From assembly GCA_021775835.1 (NCBI GenBank), contig JAJFHC010000315.1, forward strand, positions 1 to 64,000: a stretch of 64,000 bases of DNA. The letters are read 5' to 3'. Under the pieces are notes generated by a model. It did not search any database. It saw only the letters and a list, made by a program, of their open reading frames with translations, and was not told the DNA's origin. This document shows, in pieces, positions 42,085-50,343 of this stretch. The DNA comes from Hyphomicrobiales bacterium. Lineage in GTDB: Bacteria; Pseudomonadota; Alphaproteobacteria; Rhizobiales; JAJFHC01. Positions within the stretch are counted from its first letter, which is position 1. Each line of letters opens with the position of its first letter. Position numbers and translations under genes: made by a program.

Positions 42085-43820
42085 CGAAGATAGAGTTCGC
42101 AACAAATCTGGAGTTCGATACGGACATCATCACCGAGGTCATAGATGTGATCGCAAAGAGGGGGTCCGGGAAAACCTACACGGCGGCCAAACTTGCGGAG
42201 GGCATGTTAATTATCGGCGCCCAAATTGTGGTCATCGATCCGGTTGGGAATTGGTACGGGCTCCGTCTGGGCTCCAACGGCAAGCCGGACGGCGGGCTCG
42301 ACATCAAGATTCTCGGAGGCCGGAACGGAGACATCCCACTGGAGCACACCGCCGGCCCGCTCATTGCCAAGACCATCGTCGACACCGGGATGTCCGTGAT
42401 CCTCGACGTGAGCATGATGACCAAGATAAAGCAGCGGCGCTTTGTCACGCAGTTCTCCGCCTCACTCCTCGAGGAACGGAAGCGAGCGCCAGCGGCGATG
42501 CATATCTTCTGGGAGGAGGCGTACCGGTTCATGCCCCAGAAGCTCGCCAAGGGATCCAAGAACGAGATGCTCGAAGCGACCGAGGAGCTCGTGACGATGG
42601 GCCGGAACTTCGGGATCGGCGGGACAATCATCTGCCAACGCGCCGCCCAGGTCTCGAAGACCGTCCTCACCCAAGCCAGCATCCTTGTGGCAATGAACAC
42701 GATCGGCGCGGACCGGAAGGTCATCCTCGATTGGATCGACCACAAGGGGATGGACAAGAACTCCAAGGAGACGGTGAAGCTCGCGACACTCGGCAAGGGG
42801 CACGCCTTTGTCTGGTGGCCGGAAGAGTTCGGCATCACGAAGGTCAAGGTCTCGAAGCGCAAGACCTACGACGCCAGTTCGACACCCAAGTTCGGAGACA
42901 AGAAGCGGCAGAACAAGCTCAAGCCCATCGACCTGGGAGCGCTCGAGGTCTCGATGGCTGAGACGATAGAGAAGGCCAAGAGCGAGGACCCCAAGCATCT
43001 GCGAAGGAAAATCGCCGAGCTGGAGAAGAAGATCCTCACCCTCGGCCAAGCGAAGGCTACCACCGTCGAGGTCCCGGTCCTCGGAGAAGCGACGGTCCTG
43101 GCCATGAATCATTGGCTCGCCGACCACTCCGACAAGATTGGTGACCTCGCTGAGAAGCTCCATGCGTGCCGAGGTGAGATCATCAAAGCTGGGGTCAAGT
43201 TCCAGGCGGACATGGACAAGGCGAGAAGAGGGTTCGCCGCCGAGGCCAAGAAGATTCCACAAGCGCCACCGGTCAAGAACTGGGGTGTCGTGGTCCACAA
43301 GTCGCCACGGAGACCCGAGAGCTCAGAGGCTCCGCAGATCAAAGCCGGCGCCCTCCGAATGCTCAAGGCCCTGGCCGCCATCTCCCCCGGAGGGATGACC
43401 AAGAGGCAAGTGGCCCAGGCCGCCAAGATGAAATCCAGCAGCGGAACCTTCTCGACTTACTGGGCAAGCCTCAACACCAACGACTTCATCGCCAAGGGCG
43501 GCGGAGGTAACGGGCCAAGGGACCGATGGTTCATCACGGAGGAAGGTTTGGAGTACCTCGGCGACGATGTTCCAGTCACACCGGAGGGCCCAGAGGAACT
43601 CTTAGAATTCTGGTGCGAGCGACTCAGGGGCAAGGAGCGAGAGATCCTCCGGTACCTCTTCACGCTCTCAACGGTGAACCTCTCGAAAGCGGAGATCGGC
43701 AGAGAGGTTGGGCTCAGCCACACCAGCGGAACCTTCTCGACATACATGAGCACGCTAACGTCCAACGGGCTTGTGGACAGGAATGATGGACTTTACCGAA
43801 TCAGCGAGGAACTACGATGA
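42081..43820 (+). CDS. HerA/DUF87-like DNA translocase with twin winged helices
   Basis: 579 residues from the GTG that overlaps the nuclease stop. Walker A IAKRGSGKTYTAAKLAEGM (~25-43), IFWEEAYRFMP (Walker B-like) and a MGRNFGIGGTIICQRAAQVS stretch are as in HerA/FtsK-type ATPases. A coiled coil follows, then two copies of a winged-helix unit, each containing an SSGTFSTYWASL or TSGTFSTYMSTL motif. Likely pumps DNA for the nuclease upstream. Confidence 0.75.
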   Translation: MTKIEFATNLEFDTDIITEVIDVIAKRGSGKTYTAAKLAEGMLIIGAQIVVIDPVGNWYGLRLGSNGKPDGGLDIKILGGRNGDIPLEHTAGPLIAKTIVDTGMSVILDVSMMTKIKQRRFVTQFSASLLEERKRAPAAMHIFWEEAYRFMPQKLAKGSKNEMLEATEELVTMGRNFGIGGTIICQRAAQVSKTVLTQASILVAMNTIGADRKVILDWIDHKGMDKNSKETVKLATLGKGHAFVWWPEEFGITKVKVSKRKTYDASSTPKFGDKKRQNKLKPIDLGALEVSMAETIEKAKSEDPKHLRRKIAELEKKILTLGQAKATTVEVPVLGEATVLAMNHWLADHSDKIGDLAEKLHACRGEIIKAGVKFQADMDKARRGFAAEAKKIPQAPPVKNWGVVVHKSPRRPESSEAPQIKAGALRMLKALAAISPGGMTKRQVAQAAKMKSSSGTFSTYWASLNTNDFIAKGGGGNGPRDRWFITEEGLEYLGDDVPVTPEGPEELLEFWCERLRGKEREILRYLFTLSTVNLSKAEIGREVGLSHTSGTFSTYMSTLTSNGLVDRNDGLYRISEELR

Positions 43821-44044
43821 AACTACTATTCTTCGGCAAGGACGGATGGCCAACCGAGAAGGAGACGAACACCCTACTCTACGCTTGCGCCGCCGAGACT
43901 TGCTATCTGTACGAAGTGAAGAAGGGGGCCGCGGTTCCCGAGTGTGCCTGCGGTGAGCCCGCGGTCCGGGCGGTCTACCAGCCAAACCCGAACGGCGGCG
44001 TCAACCTAATCGTACCGGTCCAACCCATGTCGGCACTGTCATGA
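43817..44044 (+). CDS. 75-aa Cys-containing protein
   Basis: CAAETCYLYEVKKGAAVPECACGEP could bind one zinc. Coupled at both ends (ATGA). No family recognised. Confidence 0.5.
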   Translation: MKLLFFGKDGWPTEKETNTLLYACAAETCYLYEVKKGAAVPECACGEPAVRAVYQPNPNGGVNLIVPVQPMSALS

Positions 44045-44295
44045 GCGACAACTCACCCGAGTCGGTCCTCGCCACGTACCCAGAGCCATTACTCATGATC
44101 GACTGCGGAGACCTCAACCTAAACGACTCGGCAAATGAGGATTGCCCAAAGTCAAAGGACAGTCGTGGGCACTGTCGTTGCTGGTGGGATGGTCACGACC
44201 CATGTTGTTGGTGCGGGGACAACTCGGAACCATGCGACTGTGAGACCGAGATAGGAAAAGTGGGCCAGGCCCAACAGAAAGGCAACGCATCATGA
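44041..44295 (+). CDS. 84-aa Cys-rich acidic protein
   Basis: Nine cysteines in the middle third (CPKSKD...HCRCWWDGHDPCCWCGD...PCDC), probably a small metal-binding fold. ATGA junctions both sides. Function unknown. Confidence 0.55.
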   Translation: MSDNSPESVLATYPEPLLMIDCGDLNLNDSANEDCPKSKDSRGHCRCWWDGHDPCCWCGDNSEPCDCETEIGKVGQAQQKGNAS

Positions 44296-44726
44296 GAGCA
44301 ATCACCCTCTGGCAGCCCTGGGCACACCTAGTGTCCCACGGCCACAAGCTTATAGAGAACCGCACCTGGGAGTACCCCGAAGCGCTCCGCGGCAAGGACA
44401 TCGCAATCCATGCCGGCAAGAAGTGGGACGCCGACCGCCTCGGTCTGGTGGAGAACATCCACGGCTCTTGCCCGACCAAGGAGGAATGCGTGTTCGGCGC
44501 CATCGTTGCCGTCGCTCGCCTTGGGATCATCGTGAAGGCCGCCGACGACATCGAGTCGATAGCACCAGGGCAGGATAAGTGGTTCTTCGGCAAGTACGGA
44601 TGGGTCCTTGAGAACGTCCGGCTCTTGCCAAATCCTATCGAGACCCGTGGCTTCCAGAAGCTCTGGGACCTATCGACCGAACTGGAGGCCAAGGTCCTCG
44701 AGCAACTACCCGATGGCGTTCAATAG
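44292..44726 (+). CDS. ASCH-domain protein
   Basis: 144 residues. ITLWQPWAHLVSHGHKLIEN, RTWEYPEALRGKDIAIHAGK and VFGAIVAVARL follow the ASCH (PUA-like) fold, thought to bind RNA or modified nucleotides. EnR.W is the conserved ligand-site signature. Exact role in phages is unknown. Confidence 0.75.
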   Translation: MRAITLWQPWAHLVSHGHKLIENRTWEYPEALRGKDIAIHAGKKWDADRLGLVENIHGSCPTKEECVFGAIVAVARLGIIVKAADDIESIAPGQDKWFFGKYGWVLENVRLLPNPIETRGFQKLWDLSTELEAKVLEQLPDGVQ

Positions 44727-44889
44727 GGATGACGAGTGCGAGGTACCTGGATGCTTCAGGCAGAAGGACCCCCCGCATCTCTCGTGCTTGGTTTGCGCGA
44801 GACTGTTCGAGGTTTGGAAGCGGACGAACCCCGGTGGAAGTTTCCAGGACTGGAAGAACGGCCCCGGAAAGATTGAGCGAGACAGATGA
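44713..44889 (+). CDS. 58-aa zinc-binding microprotein
   Basis: Start at the ATG within the end of the ASCH gene. CEVPGCFRQKDPPHLSCLVC is a four-Cys motif. ATGA into the next gene. Function unknown. Confidence 0.5.
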   Translation: MAFNRDDECEVPGCFRQKDPPHLSCLVCARLFEVWKRTNPGGSFQDWKNGPGKIERDR

Positions 44890-45716
44890 AAACTTGCCCA
44901 CTTGGGCGATGGCATAGGATGGAGATGGAGATGGCTAGCAACGAGATGAGTAAAATCGAGTGGACCCACTATACTTTTAATCCGTGGTGGGGATGCACCA
45001 AGGTGTCGGCGGGGTGCAAGAACTGCTACGCCGAGACCTTGGACGCACACTTCAGGGGCAATCATTGGGGAGACAATGCGCCCCGCCGGTTCTTTGGAGA
45101 GAATCATTGGAACCAGCCGCTAAAGTGTAACCGTAAGGCAGAGGCCGCTGGCGTTCGTTACCGAGTCTTCTGCGCCTCCATGGCCGACGTGTTTGAGGAG
45201 CACGCCGACAGCACAATGAACATGAGCATGGACACGGAGAGGCACAGGCTCTGGAATCTCATCGAGAAGACACCACACCTCGACTGGCTACTACTTACCA
45301 AGCGACCGGAGAACCATGAGATGGTTCCACTCGCCTGGCAGACTGGTTCGCGCCGACCGCCGAACGTTTGGTTGGGCACCACGGCCGAGAACCAGGAGCA
45401 AGCGGACATCCGCATCCCACACTTGCTCAAGGCTCAGTGGCCAGCGATAAGGTTTGTGAGCTACGAGCCAGCGCTTGGACCAATTCAGCTTCTCTCCAGT
45501 GGTTTCCTTGCCGGAAACAACTGCGTCAACTGGGTAATCGCTGGAGCGGAGTCCGGCGCCGGCGCCCGCCCAATGTCCGAGGATTGGGCCCGAGAAGTTA
45601 GAGACGAATGCATAGCGGCAGGAACCCCATTCTTCCTAAAGCAGGGGCTCGAAAACGGAAAGAAAATATCTCTACCCGAACTAGACGGGAAACAATGGGC
45701 GGAGTTTCCACGATGA
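44886..45716 (+). CDS. Phage Gp37/Gp68 (DUF5131) family protein
   Basis: Up to 276 residues; the family normally begins near MSKIEWTHYTFNPWWG (codon 21), so the ATGA-coupled first ATG may add a short extension. The CTKVSAGCKNCYAE cysteines, YRVFCASMADVFEE, DWLLLTKRPEN, VWLGTTAENQEQADIRIP and IAGAESGAGARPM are the family's signatures. The cysteine pattern suggests an Fe-S or radical-SAM-like fold. Function unknown. Confidence 0.8.
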   Translation: MKTCPLGRWHRMEMEMASNEMSKIEWTHYTFNPWWGCTKVSAGCKNCYAETLDAHFRGNHWGDNAPRRFFGENHWNQPLKCNRKAEAAGVRYRVFCASMADVFEEHADSTMNMSMDTERHRLWNLIEKTPHLDWLLLTKRPENHEMVPLAWQTGSRRPPNVWLGTTAENQEQADIRIPHLLKAQWPAIRFVSYEPALGPIQLLSSGFLAGNNCVNWVIAGAESGAGARPMSEDWAREVRDECIAAGTPFFLKQGLENGKKISLPELDGKQWAEFPR

Positions 45717-46129
45717 AAACTTGCACGAAATGCAAAACTAAGAAGGCTCTCGACGAGTTCTGCCGTATGGCTAAGGCGAAAGACGGCAGGCACTGCTGGT
45801 GTAGAGAGTGCCGAAGTGAGTACATGCGCGAATGGCGCATTAACAATCCTGGATACTTTAGTGATCAAATAAAGAGGATGCGAGCGAAGTACCCAGAGAA
45901 GCAAAGGGCAAGAAGCAAAATCGATATCCTTGTTCGCAATGGAGTTGTTGACCCAGCTAGGACGAAGTGCTGCACAGACTGTGCAGATCCGGCAGTCCAG
46001 TACGACCATGCTCGCGGATATGAGCCACCAAACGATGAGTACGTTGAACCTGTCTGCATGAAGTGCCATGGACTTCGCTCTCAAAGAAGACGCGAGCACC
46101 CTGGACGGCCCGCAAGGAGAACACTATGA
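45713..46129 (+). CDS. HNH/EndoVII-like nuclease
   Basis: 138 residues from the ATGA-coupled ATG. N-terminal CTKCKTKKALDEFC and CWCRECRSEYMREW, then CCTDCADPAVQYDHARGYEP and EPVCMKCHGLRSQRR, where the DH and C-x2-C/H pattern resembles recombination endonuclease VII/HNH proteins. More AT-rich than its neighbours. The first 13 bases around its start repeat those of the preceding gene, suggesting insertion. Confidence 0.65.
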   Translation: MKTCTKCKTKKALDEFCRMAKAKDGRHCWCRECRSEYMREWRINNPGYFSDQIKRMRAKYPEKQRARSKIDILVRNGVVDPARTKCCTDCADPAVQYDHARGYEPPNDEYVEPVCMKCHGLRSQRRREHPGRPARRTL

Positions 46130-46467
46130 AGTTCAGGACCTGCCCAAAGTGTGGCAACCACGCCGACGAGGTTGGCCACAACCTCAGCTTCAACTCAGAC
46201 GGCGGAGCTTGGTACACCTGCGGATATGCGATCTGCCGCGAGGTGACGCCGCTCAACGACATCACTCTCTCCAAGACTGAGGAGTCCTGCTACTCGCTCG
46301 CCGGCGTCATCGGAGAAGCGATCCCAGACGGGACAGGCTACATGCTGATGCTTTTCGACTTCGGAGACGACGGGAAGATCGCCTACATGTCCAACGCCAA
46401 CCGCGAAGACATGGTCAAGATTCTCCGCCAGTACGCGGACTACCTAGAGAACAACGGGAAAGGATAG
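46126..46467 (+). CDS. 113-aa zinc-ribbon protein
   Basis: Start at the ATGA overlap. CPKCGNHADEVGHNLSFNS then CGYAICRE forms a ribbon; the C-terminal half is helical (MVKILRQYADYLEN). Function unknown. Confidence 0.55.
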   Translation: MKFRTCPKCGNHADEVGHNLSFNSDGGAWYTCGYAICREVTPLNDITLSKTEESCYSLAGVIGEAIPDGTGYMLMLFDFGDDGKIAYMSNANREDMVKILRQYADYLENNGKG

Positions 46468-46469
46468 AG

Positions 46470-46688
46470 ATGATTACCTGCGAGAAGTGTAAAAAGGAGA
46501 TTAGGCCGATGGAGTGCCTGATGGTGTTTGGCTTGCGCAAGCAAGAGGTGACCAAGAAGATGGAGGGGAACATCCTCCACTACCACTGCGCCGGCTGCAA
46601 CGACGGGAGGGTGAGCTTCCGATGCAAGAAGCCGATGGAGTTCCTGGCCGTCGTCTGCGAGATAGGGACCGGAGCCATCGAGGCATGA
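46470..46688 (+). CDS. 72-aa zinc-ribbon protein
   Basis: CEKCKKEIRPMECLMVFGL and HYHCAGCNDGRVSFRC form a four- to six-Cys site. AGAG precedes the ATG, which lies two bases after the previous stop. Function unknown. Confidence 0.55.
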   Translation: MITCEKCKKEIRPMECLMVFGLRKQEVTKKMEGNILHYHCAGCNDGRVSFRCKKPMEFLAVVCEIGTGAIEA

Positions 46689-47152
46689 ACGATAAGCTCA
46701 GGGAGAAGATGAAGCGAGTCGGCATCAAGTCCGTAAAGGAGGCATGTGAGTACACCGAGAACGAGTACATGAACATGCTCCGAGGGTTCAACTCACGAGA
46801 CCTAAACGAGATCAAGACCATGGCCGCACTGTTTGGCTATCGCCTTCGGAGCCCGGTCAAGAACAACTCACCGATCGAGATGGGGCAGAGCTACTTCAAC
46901 AAGCTGGGCGACTATAGCTGCACGCTGCCGTCCGGGACCTATGTCGGCAAGAGATGGAAGAGGCTGACCCCATACCGAATCGAGCCTTGGGAGGACAAGG
47001 TTTTCACCTGGACGATGGGTGAGTTCTACGACATCGGCAGTAAGGACAGAATCGGGATCAACTGGAGACCAATCGTACTCATGAACTCGGAGACCGTCTT
47101 TGGAGAGCTGCTCAAGAGACTCCCATTCCTTTGGCCTGAGGTTGCGCCATGA
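46685..47152 (+). CDS. 155-aa protein of unknown function
   Basis: ATGA start. The helical N-terminus (LREKMKRVGIKSVKEACEYT) looks like a degenerate HTH; the C-terminal half is aromatic-rich and beta-like. No family recognised. Confidence 0.5.
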   Translation: MNDKLREKMKRVGIKSVKEACEYTENEYMNMLRGFNSRDLNEIKTMAALFGYRLRSPVKNNSPIEMGQSYFNKLGDYSCTLPSGTYVGKRWKRLTPYRIEPWEDKVFTWTMGEFYDIGSKDRIGINWRPIVLMNSETVFGELLKRLPFLWPEVAP

Positions 47153-47553
47153 GCGAGTTCACCAACGACAACCTTCGGTGGATCATTCAGTCGGGTAGTC
47201 GGACGGAGGCAAGGCTCGCCAGCGAACTCCTCGAGGCCAGGCGGCCAGCGGAAGAGCCATACCCTCCAAAGCGGGTCGGCCCTCGTTGTGGCCATGCTCA
47301 AAAGCCAGCACCAGGCGGCCATCCCTGGGTCGCCCTCTTTCCGTGCCCATACCCGGACTGTCCCGAGGGTACGCTCGCTAAGCGCTACCACCACCGCGTC
47401 CCTAGAACGGGCCCAATAATGAGCGAGCGAGACCTCTACAACGGCAAGGGCGAGGAGTTGGTCTACGAGAGCCTCCAGTACCGATTCACGCACGATGATG
47501 CCAAAGGCAAAGGCTATGACTTCGACGGCTACGCCTGGGAGCTCGTGACATGA
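47149..47553 (+). CDS. 134-aa protein of unknown function
   Basis: Helical start (LRWIIQSGSRTEARLASELL), a CGHAQKP...PCPYPDCPEG metal-site candidate and a C-terminal acidic/aromatic stretch. ATGA at both ends. Confidence 0.5.
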   Translation: MSEFTNDNLRWIIQSGSRTEARLASELLEARRPAEEPYPPKRVGPRCGHAQKPAPGGHPWVALFPCPYPDCPEGTLAKRYHHRVPRTGPIMSERDLYNGKGEELVYESLQYRFTHDDAKGKGYDFDGYAWELVT

Positions 47554-47756
47554 GCCGCCACTTCAAGCTCTACTACGACACGGGCGAGCGAGGCCGCCCC
47601 CGCGCATTCCTGGCTTCCTATGCCTCAGAGCAGGCAGCTCGGGACGCCGTGGAGTCTTGGTTCGGGCAACTCCCCAAGCAACGGTGCTGGGACATCGCTC
47701 TGGCCATGAACCACCAAGTCCTAGAAGTATGGACCCACCCGGAGCTTGATTCGTGA
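47550..47756 (+). CDS. 68-aa protein of unknown function
   Basis: Compact alpha/beta protein (FKLYYDTGERGRPRAFLASY then a helix AARDAVESWFGQL). The stop overlaps the next GTG (GTGA). Confidence 0.5.
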   Translation: MSRHFKLYYDTGERGRPRAFLASYASEQAARDAVESWFGQLPKQRCWDIALAMNHQVLEVWTHPELDS

Positions 47757-48265
47757 GCGCCGTCATCAGTCCTTGTGGCCTATACCGATACACTCTGGAG
47801 CGTGAGCTTGACAGCGTTGGAATCGACTGGCGGGTGCTTCTGTGGATCATGCTCAATCCGAGCAAGGCGGGTGCCGAACTGGACGATCCAACGATCCGTA
47901 AGTGCAACGGGTTCACGGCCAGACTGGGCTACGATCGTCACCGTGTGGGAAATTTGTACGCCTGGCGTGCAACGAAGCCAAGGGCACTGGCTGCGCATGA
48001 GGTGGCAGATCCAGTGGGCCCAGAGAATGACGCATATCTGGGCCACGCCATTGCCGCCGCATCCATGGTGATTGTGGCATGGGGAGCCCATATCCTACCA
48101 AAGAGGCTGGCTGTGTCCAAGGCCGCTCGTGTAGCCAGATTCATGGAGATCGTTGGGCCACACCAAAAGCTCTGGTGTCTTGGGACTAGCGCGGATGGAT
48201 CACCGCGCCATCCGCTAATGCTGCCGTACTCGACGCCCTTGGAGCGATGGGAGTTGCCGTCATGA
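47753..48265 (+). CDS. DUF1643 family protein
   Basis: 170 residues, GTG start. YRYTLERELDSVGIDWRVLL, WIMLNPSKAGAELDDPTIRK, VGNLYAWRATKPRAL and LWCLGTSADGSPRHPLMLP match the DUF1643 family seen in many phages. Function unknown. Coupled both sides. Confidence 0.75.
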   Translation: MSAVISPCGLYRYTLERELDSVGIDWRVLLWIMLNPSKAGAELDDPTIRKCNGFTARLGYDRHRVGNLYAWRATKPRALAAHEVADPVGPENDAYLGHAIAAASMVIVAWGAHILPKRLAVSKAARVARFMEIVGPHQKLWCLGTSADGSPRHPLMLPYSTPLERWELPS

Positions 48266-48720
48266 AACGCTCACCAATGAAACGAGGCACCGGGATGAAG
48301 CGCACCGGGATGAATCGCTCACGTCCTATGTCGTCGGGCACTCCGAAACACTCACCGAATCCTCAAACGAAGTCGAAAAAGCGGAAGCACAAGACCAAGT
48401 ACGCGATGCGCGAGAGGGATTTCGACTACATGGAGTGGGTGAAGTGCCAACCGTGCGTCCTAGCCGACACCGAGGGCGCGGGGCCATGCACCGGGGTTGT
48501 GGAGGCCGACCACGCGGGCGACCGCGGCATGGGACAGAAGGCACCCGACAACACCTGCATCCCCCTTTGCTCCGGGCATCACCTGGACCGCCACGCTTGC
48601 ACCGGGTTCTTCCGCGGCCGTCCCAAGCCCTGGAAGCGGGAATGGCGCCACGCGACAATTGCCAGGACCCAGGCGGAGCACGAGCGATGCGGAGGAGGAA
48701 CTATCGATGCGGTGTTCTAG
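48262..48720 (+). CDS. HNH-like nuclease (DUF968/Ref-type)
   Basis: 152 residues from the ATGA-coupled ATG. Very basic N-terminus (MKRSPMKRGTGMKR). CQPCVLADTE, then VVEADHAGDRGMGQKAPDN and CIPLCSGHHLDRHACTGFF supply the D-H...H-H nuclease core of phage recombination nucleases such as NinG/Ref-like proteins. Likely cuts DNA in recombination. Confidence 0.65.
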   Translation: MKRSPMKRGTGMKRTGMNRSRPMSSGTPKHSPNPQTKSKKRKHKTKYAMRERDFDYMEWVKCQPCVLADTEGAGPCTGVVEADHAGDRGMGQKAPDNTCIPLCSGHHLDRHACTGFFRGRPKPWKREWRHATIARTQAEHERCGGGTIDAVF

Positions 48721-48967
48721 TCACAGTTGGAAATACTGGCTGAGCTCAGAAGGCGGGCTCATGATCCCCAAGGAGTTCGACCGCATCGACACCGATCGCA
48801 AGGACACCCACTGCGTAGACAGCCGGAAGTGCCTGGCGTGCGGTGAGGTGGAAACCTTCTCCCACATCGACCACGGAGGCCGGAAGGACCGGAGCACTTG
48901 GGTTGAGGTGTGGATCCCGCCCGCTACGCCGCGAACTCCGCCATGGGAGGACCATGTTCAGCGATAA
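48707..48967 (+). CDS. 86-aa Cys-containing protein
   Basis: Start at the ATG 14 bp inside the previous gene. CVDSRKCLACGEVE resembles a zinc knuckle, followed by a short beta segment. Overlaps the next gene by 14 bp. Function unknown. Confidence 0.5.
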   Translation: MRCSSHSWKYWLSSEGGLMIPKEFDRIDTDRKDTHCVDSRKCLACGEVETFSHIDHGGRKDRSTWVEVWIPPATPRTPPWEDHVQR

Positions 48968-49190
48968 ACTGATGGTCTCCGACTTGGGCATCCTCTTCGC
49001 CCGGTTCCAGTGGTTCCGCCGCTGGATTGGCGGACGCTGGGAGCTTTGGTGGGTCGACCACCCCGTGTGTGCCGAGGTCTGGCACTGGCGAGACCTTGGT
49101 GACAACCTAGAAAATCCACCCACCTGTATCTGCCGAGGCGTTCCTCTCATCGAGGACTACCGAGAACCGAGAGCGAGGATTCAACAATGA
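48954..49190 (+). CDS. 78-aa Trp-rich protein
   Basis: Tryptophan-dense (WFRRWIGGRWELWWVDHP, VWHWRDLGDN) with a CICRG near the end. Begins within the end of the preceding gene and ends ATGA. Function unknown. Confidence 0.5.
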   Translation: MFSDKLMVSDLGILFARFQWFRRWIGGRWELWWVDHPVCAEVWHWRDLGDNLENPPTCICRGVPLIEDYREPRARIQQ

Positions 49191-49339
49191 AACAGTTCGC
49201 CGCATTCATGGGTATGATTGCCCACCTAATCGCCATCCACAACGAGGACCACAACCACGGCCGAACCTGCGGTCGCTGCGGTCGCCCTGTCCCCGGTGGC
49301 TGCCGCTACTACCACGCCGACGGAGCCTGCCTACGATGA
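49187..49339 (+). CDS. 50-aa zinc-binding microprotein
   Basis: MKQFAAFMGMIAHL then His-rich DHNHGRTCGRCGRPVPGGC, a C4-type zinc site. Starts in one ATGA and ends in another, so it belongs to the coupled chain even though it is short. Confidence 0.55.
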   Translation: MKQFAAFMGMIAHLIAIHNEDHNHGRTCGRCGRPVPGGCRYYHADGACLR

Positions 49340-49746
49340 CAAAGCAAGAACTAGCAGAATCGTTGAAATCGTTGAAGGTTATCCCGTGCGTAACATGCGG
49401 AAAGGACACCCGAACAGTCAAGCAACTCATTGAATGCCGTAAGCATTTCGTCGAGGACCTTCGACTTGCCAAGAAGGAGATCGAACGCCTCCAGGCTATC
49501 GAGAAGACCATCAACACACCCCAGACCGAGGACTTCATCGAGGCTGTCAAGAACGAGGCCGCCCACCAGACGAAGCGCTGGGGAGGAGAGCACGACGACA
49601 GCAAGGCCCCAGAGGACTGGATGTGGCTCCTCGGCTGGCTCATATCGAAGGCAGTCCAGCAACCCGAGAAGCGCCTCCACCACATCGTCACCAGCGCCGC
49701 GGCCCTTGCTCAGTGGCACCGACAGGAGACCGAGCGCCGTGGATAG
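49336..49746 (+). CDS. 136-aa phage protein of unknown function
   Basis: N-terminal CVTCGKDTRTVKQL, a coiled coil, then EAAHQTKRWGGEHDDSKAPEDW...LLGWLISKAVQQPEKRLHHI, a helical domain I associate with small phage proteins. Ends TAG at 49744. The same frame then continues with methyltransferase-like sequence (see next). Confidence 0.55.
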   Translation: MTKQELAESLKSLKVIPCVTCGKDTRTVKQLIECRKHFVEDLRLAKKEIERLQAIEKTINTPQTEDFIEAVKNEAAHQTKRWGGEHDDSKAPEDWMWLLGWLISKAVQQPEKRLHHIVTSAAALAQWHRQETERRG

Positions 49747-50343
49747 GGAGAAGCGCCCAGCGCCCTCGCCGAAGTCCTCGCCCTCTGCCCACCCGAAGCC
49801 CGGGTCGCCGCATGGCTCAAGGGCTCGCGCCGCAGCGTCTCCTACAGGCCTCGGGACGCTTGGGAGCCCCTAATTGTCGTGCGCGGCCGCCCTCGACGGA
49901 TGGAGGAAACCGAGGAGTTGAGCAACGACCTCGTCTGGGGTGGCCGCCAGCACTCGCACCCGGACGCCCTTATCGGGATGAAGCCCGCCGCCTTCTGCGA
50001 ATGGATGTTTCGCCAGCTCGGCGCGGAGGTTACCGACACTTTGGACGATATCTTCCCCGGATCTGGAGCAGTTGCCCGCGCCTGGAAACTCTTCGCGCCC
50101 GGCTTGCCACCTCAACTCTCCATGTTCCCGGAGCCGTCGCGTGGTGATGAGGGAGCGCCTTCCAGACTCACCGAGGCCCAGAACCGTCTCGCCGAGCAGC
50201 TACAGCCGTCTCGCGTCGACGAGCGACCCGTCCCGGCTGCAGTCGCGACCTATCGCCCTGAGGAGCCCGAGGTGGTATGCATCGCCCGCTGCGTCCCCGA
50301 TGCCCTCTTCGATTGCATCCACTGCGGCAGGAACGTTGGATGA
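49747..50343 (+). CDS. Methyltransferase-like protein, probably N-truncated
   Basis: The only start codon in frame is GTG at 49879 (154 aa). Upstream to 49747 the frame still reads as the same family (AWLKGSRRSVSYRPRDAWEP), with no start codon. The core is LIGMKPAAFCEWMFRQLGAE and DTLDDIFPGSGAVARAW, where D-x-FPGSG resembles methyltransferase motif I. Related phage proteins are ~100 residues longer at the N-terminus. Probably a 5'-truncated relic or reduced form. TGA/ATG overlap with the next gene. Confidence 0.5.
   Translation, partial: GEAPSALAEVLALCPPEARVAAWLKGSRRSVSYRPRDAWEPLIVVRGRPRRMEETEELSNDLVWGGRQHSHPDALIGMKPAAFCEWMFRQLGAEVTDTLDDIFPGSGAVARAWKLFAPGLPPQLSMFPEPSRGDEGAPSRLTEAQNRLAEQLQPSRVDERPVPAAVATYRPEEPEVVCIARCVPDALFDCIHCGRNVG

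Noticed and set aside
42251..43298. Rightward and leftward ORFs of 236 and 278 aa over the HerA-like gene
   Set aside because: Shadow frames of a well-supported ATPase gene with strong motifs.
49744..49746. TAG readthrough or stop-codon recoding
   Set aside because: TAG ends many other genes in the window (for example at 1498 and 33514), so general recoding is unlikely; kept only as a truncated-gene finding.
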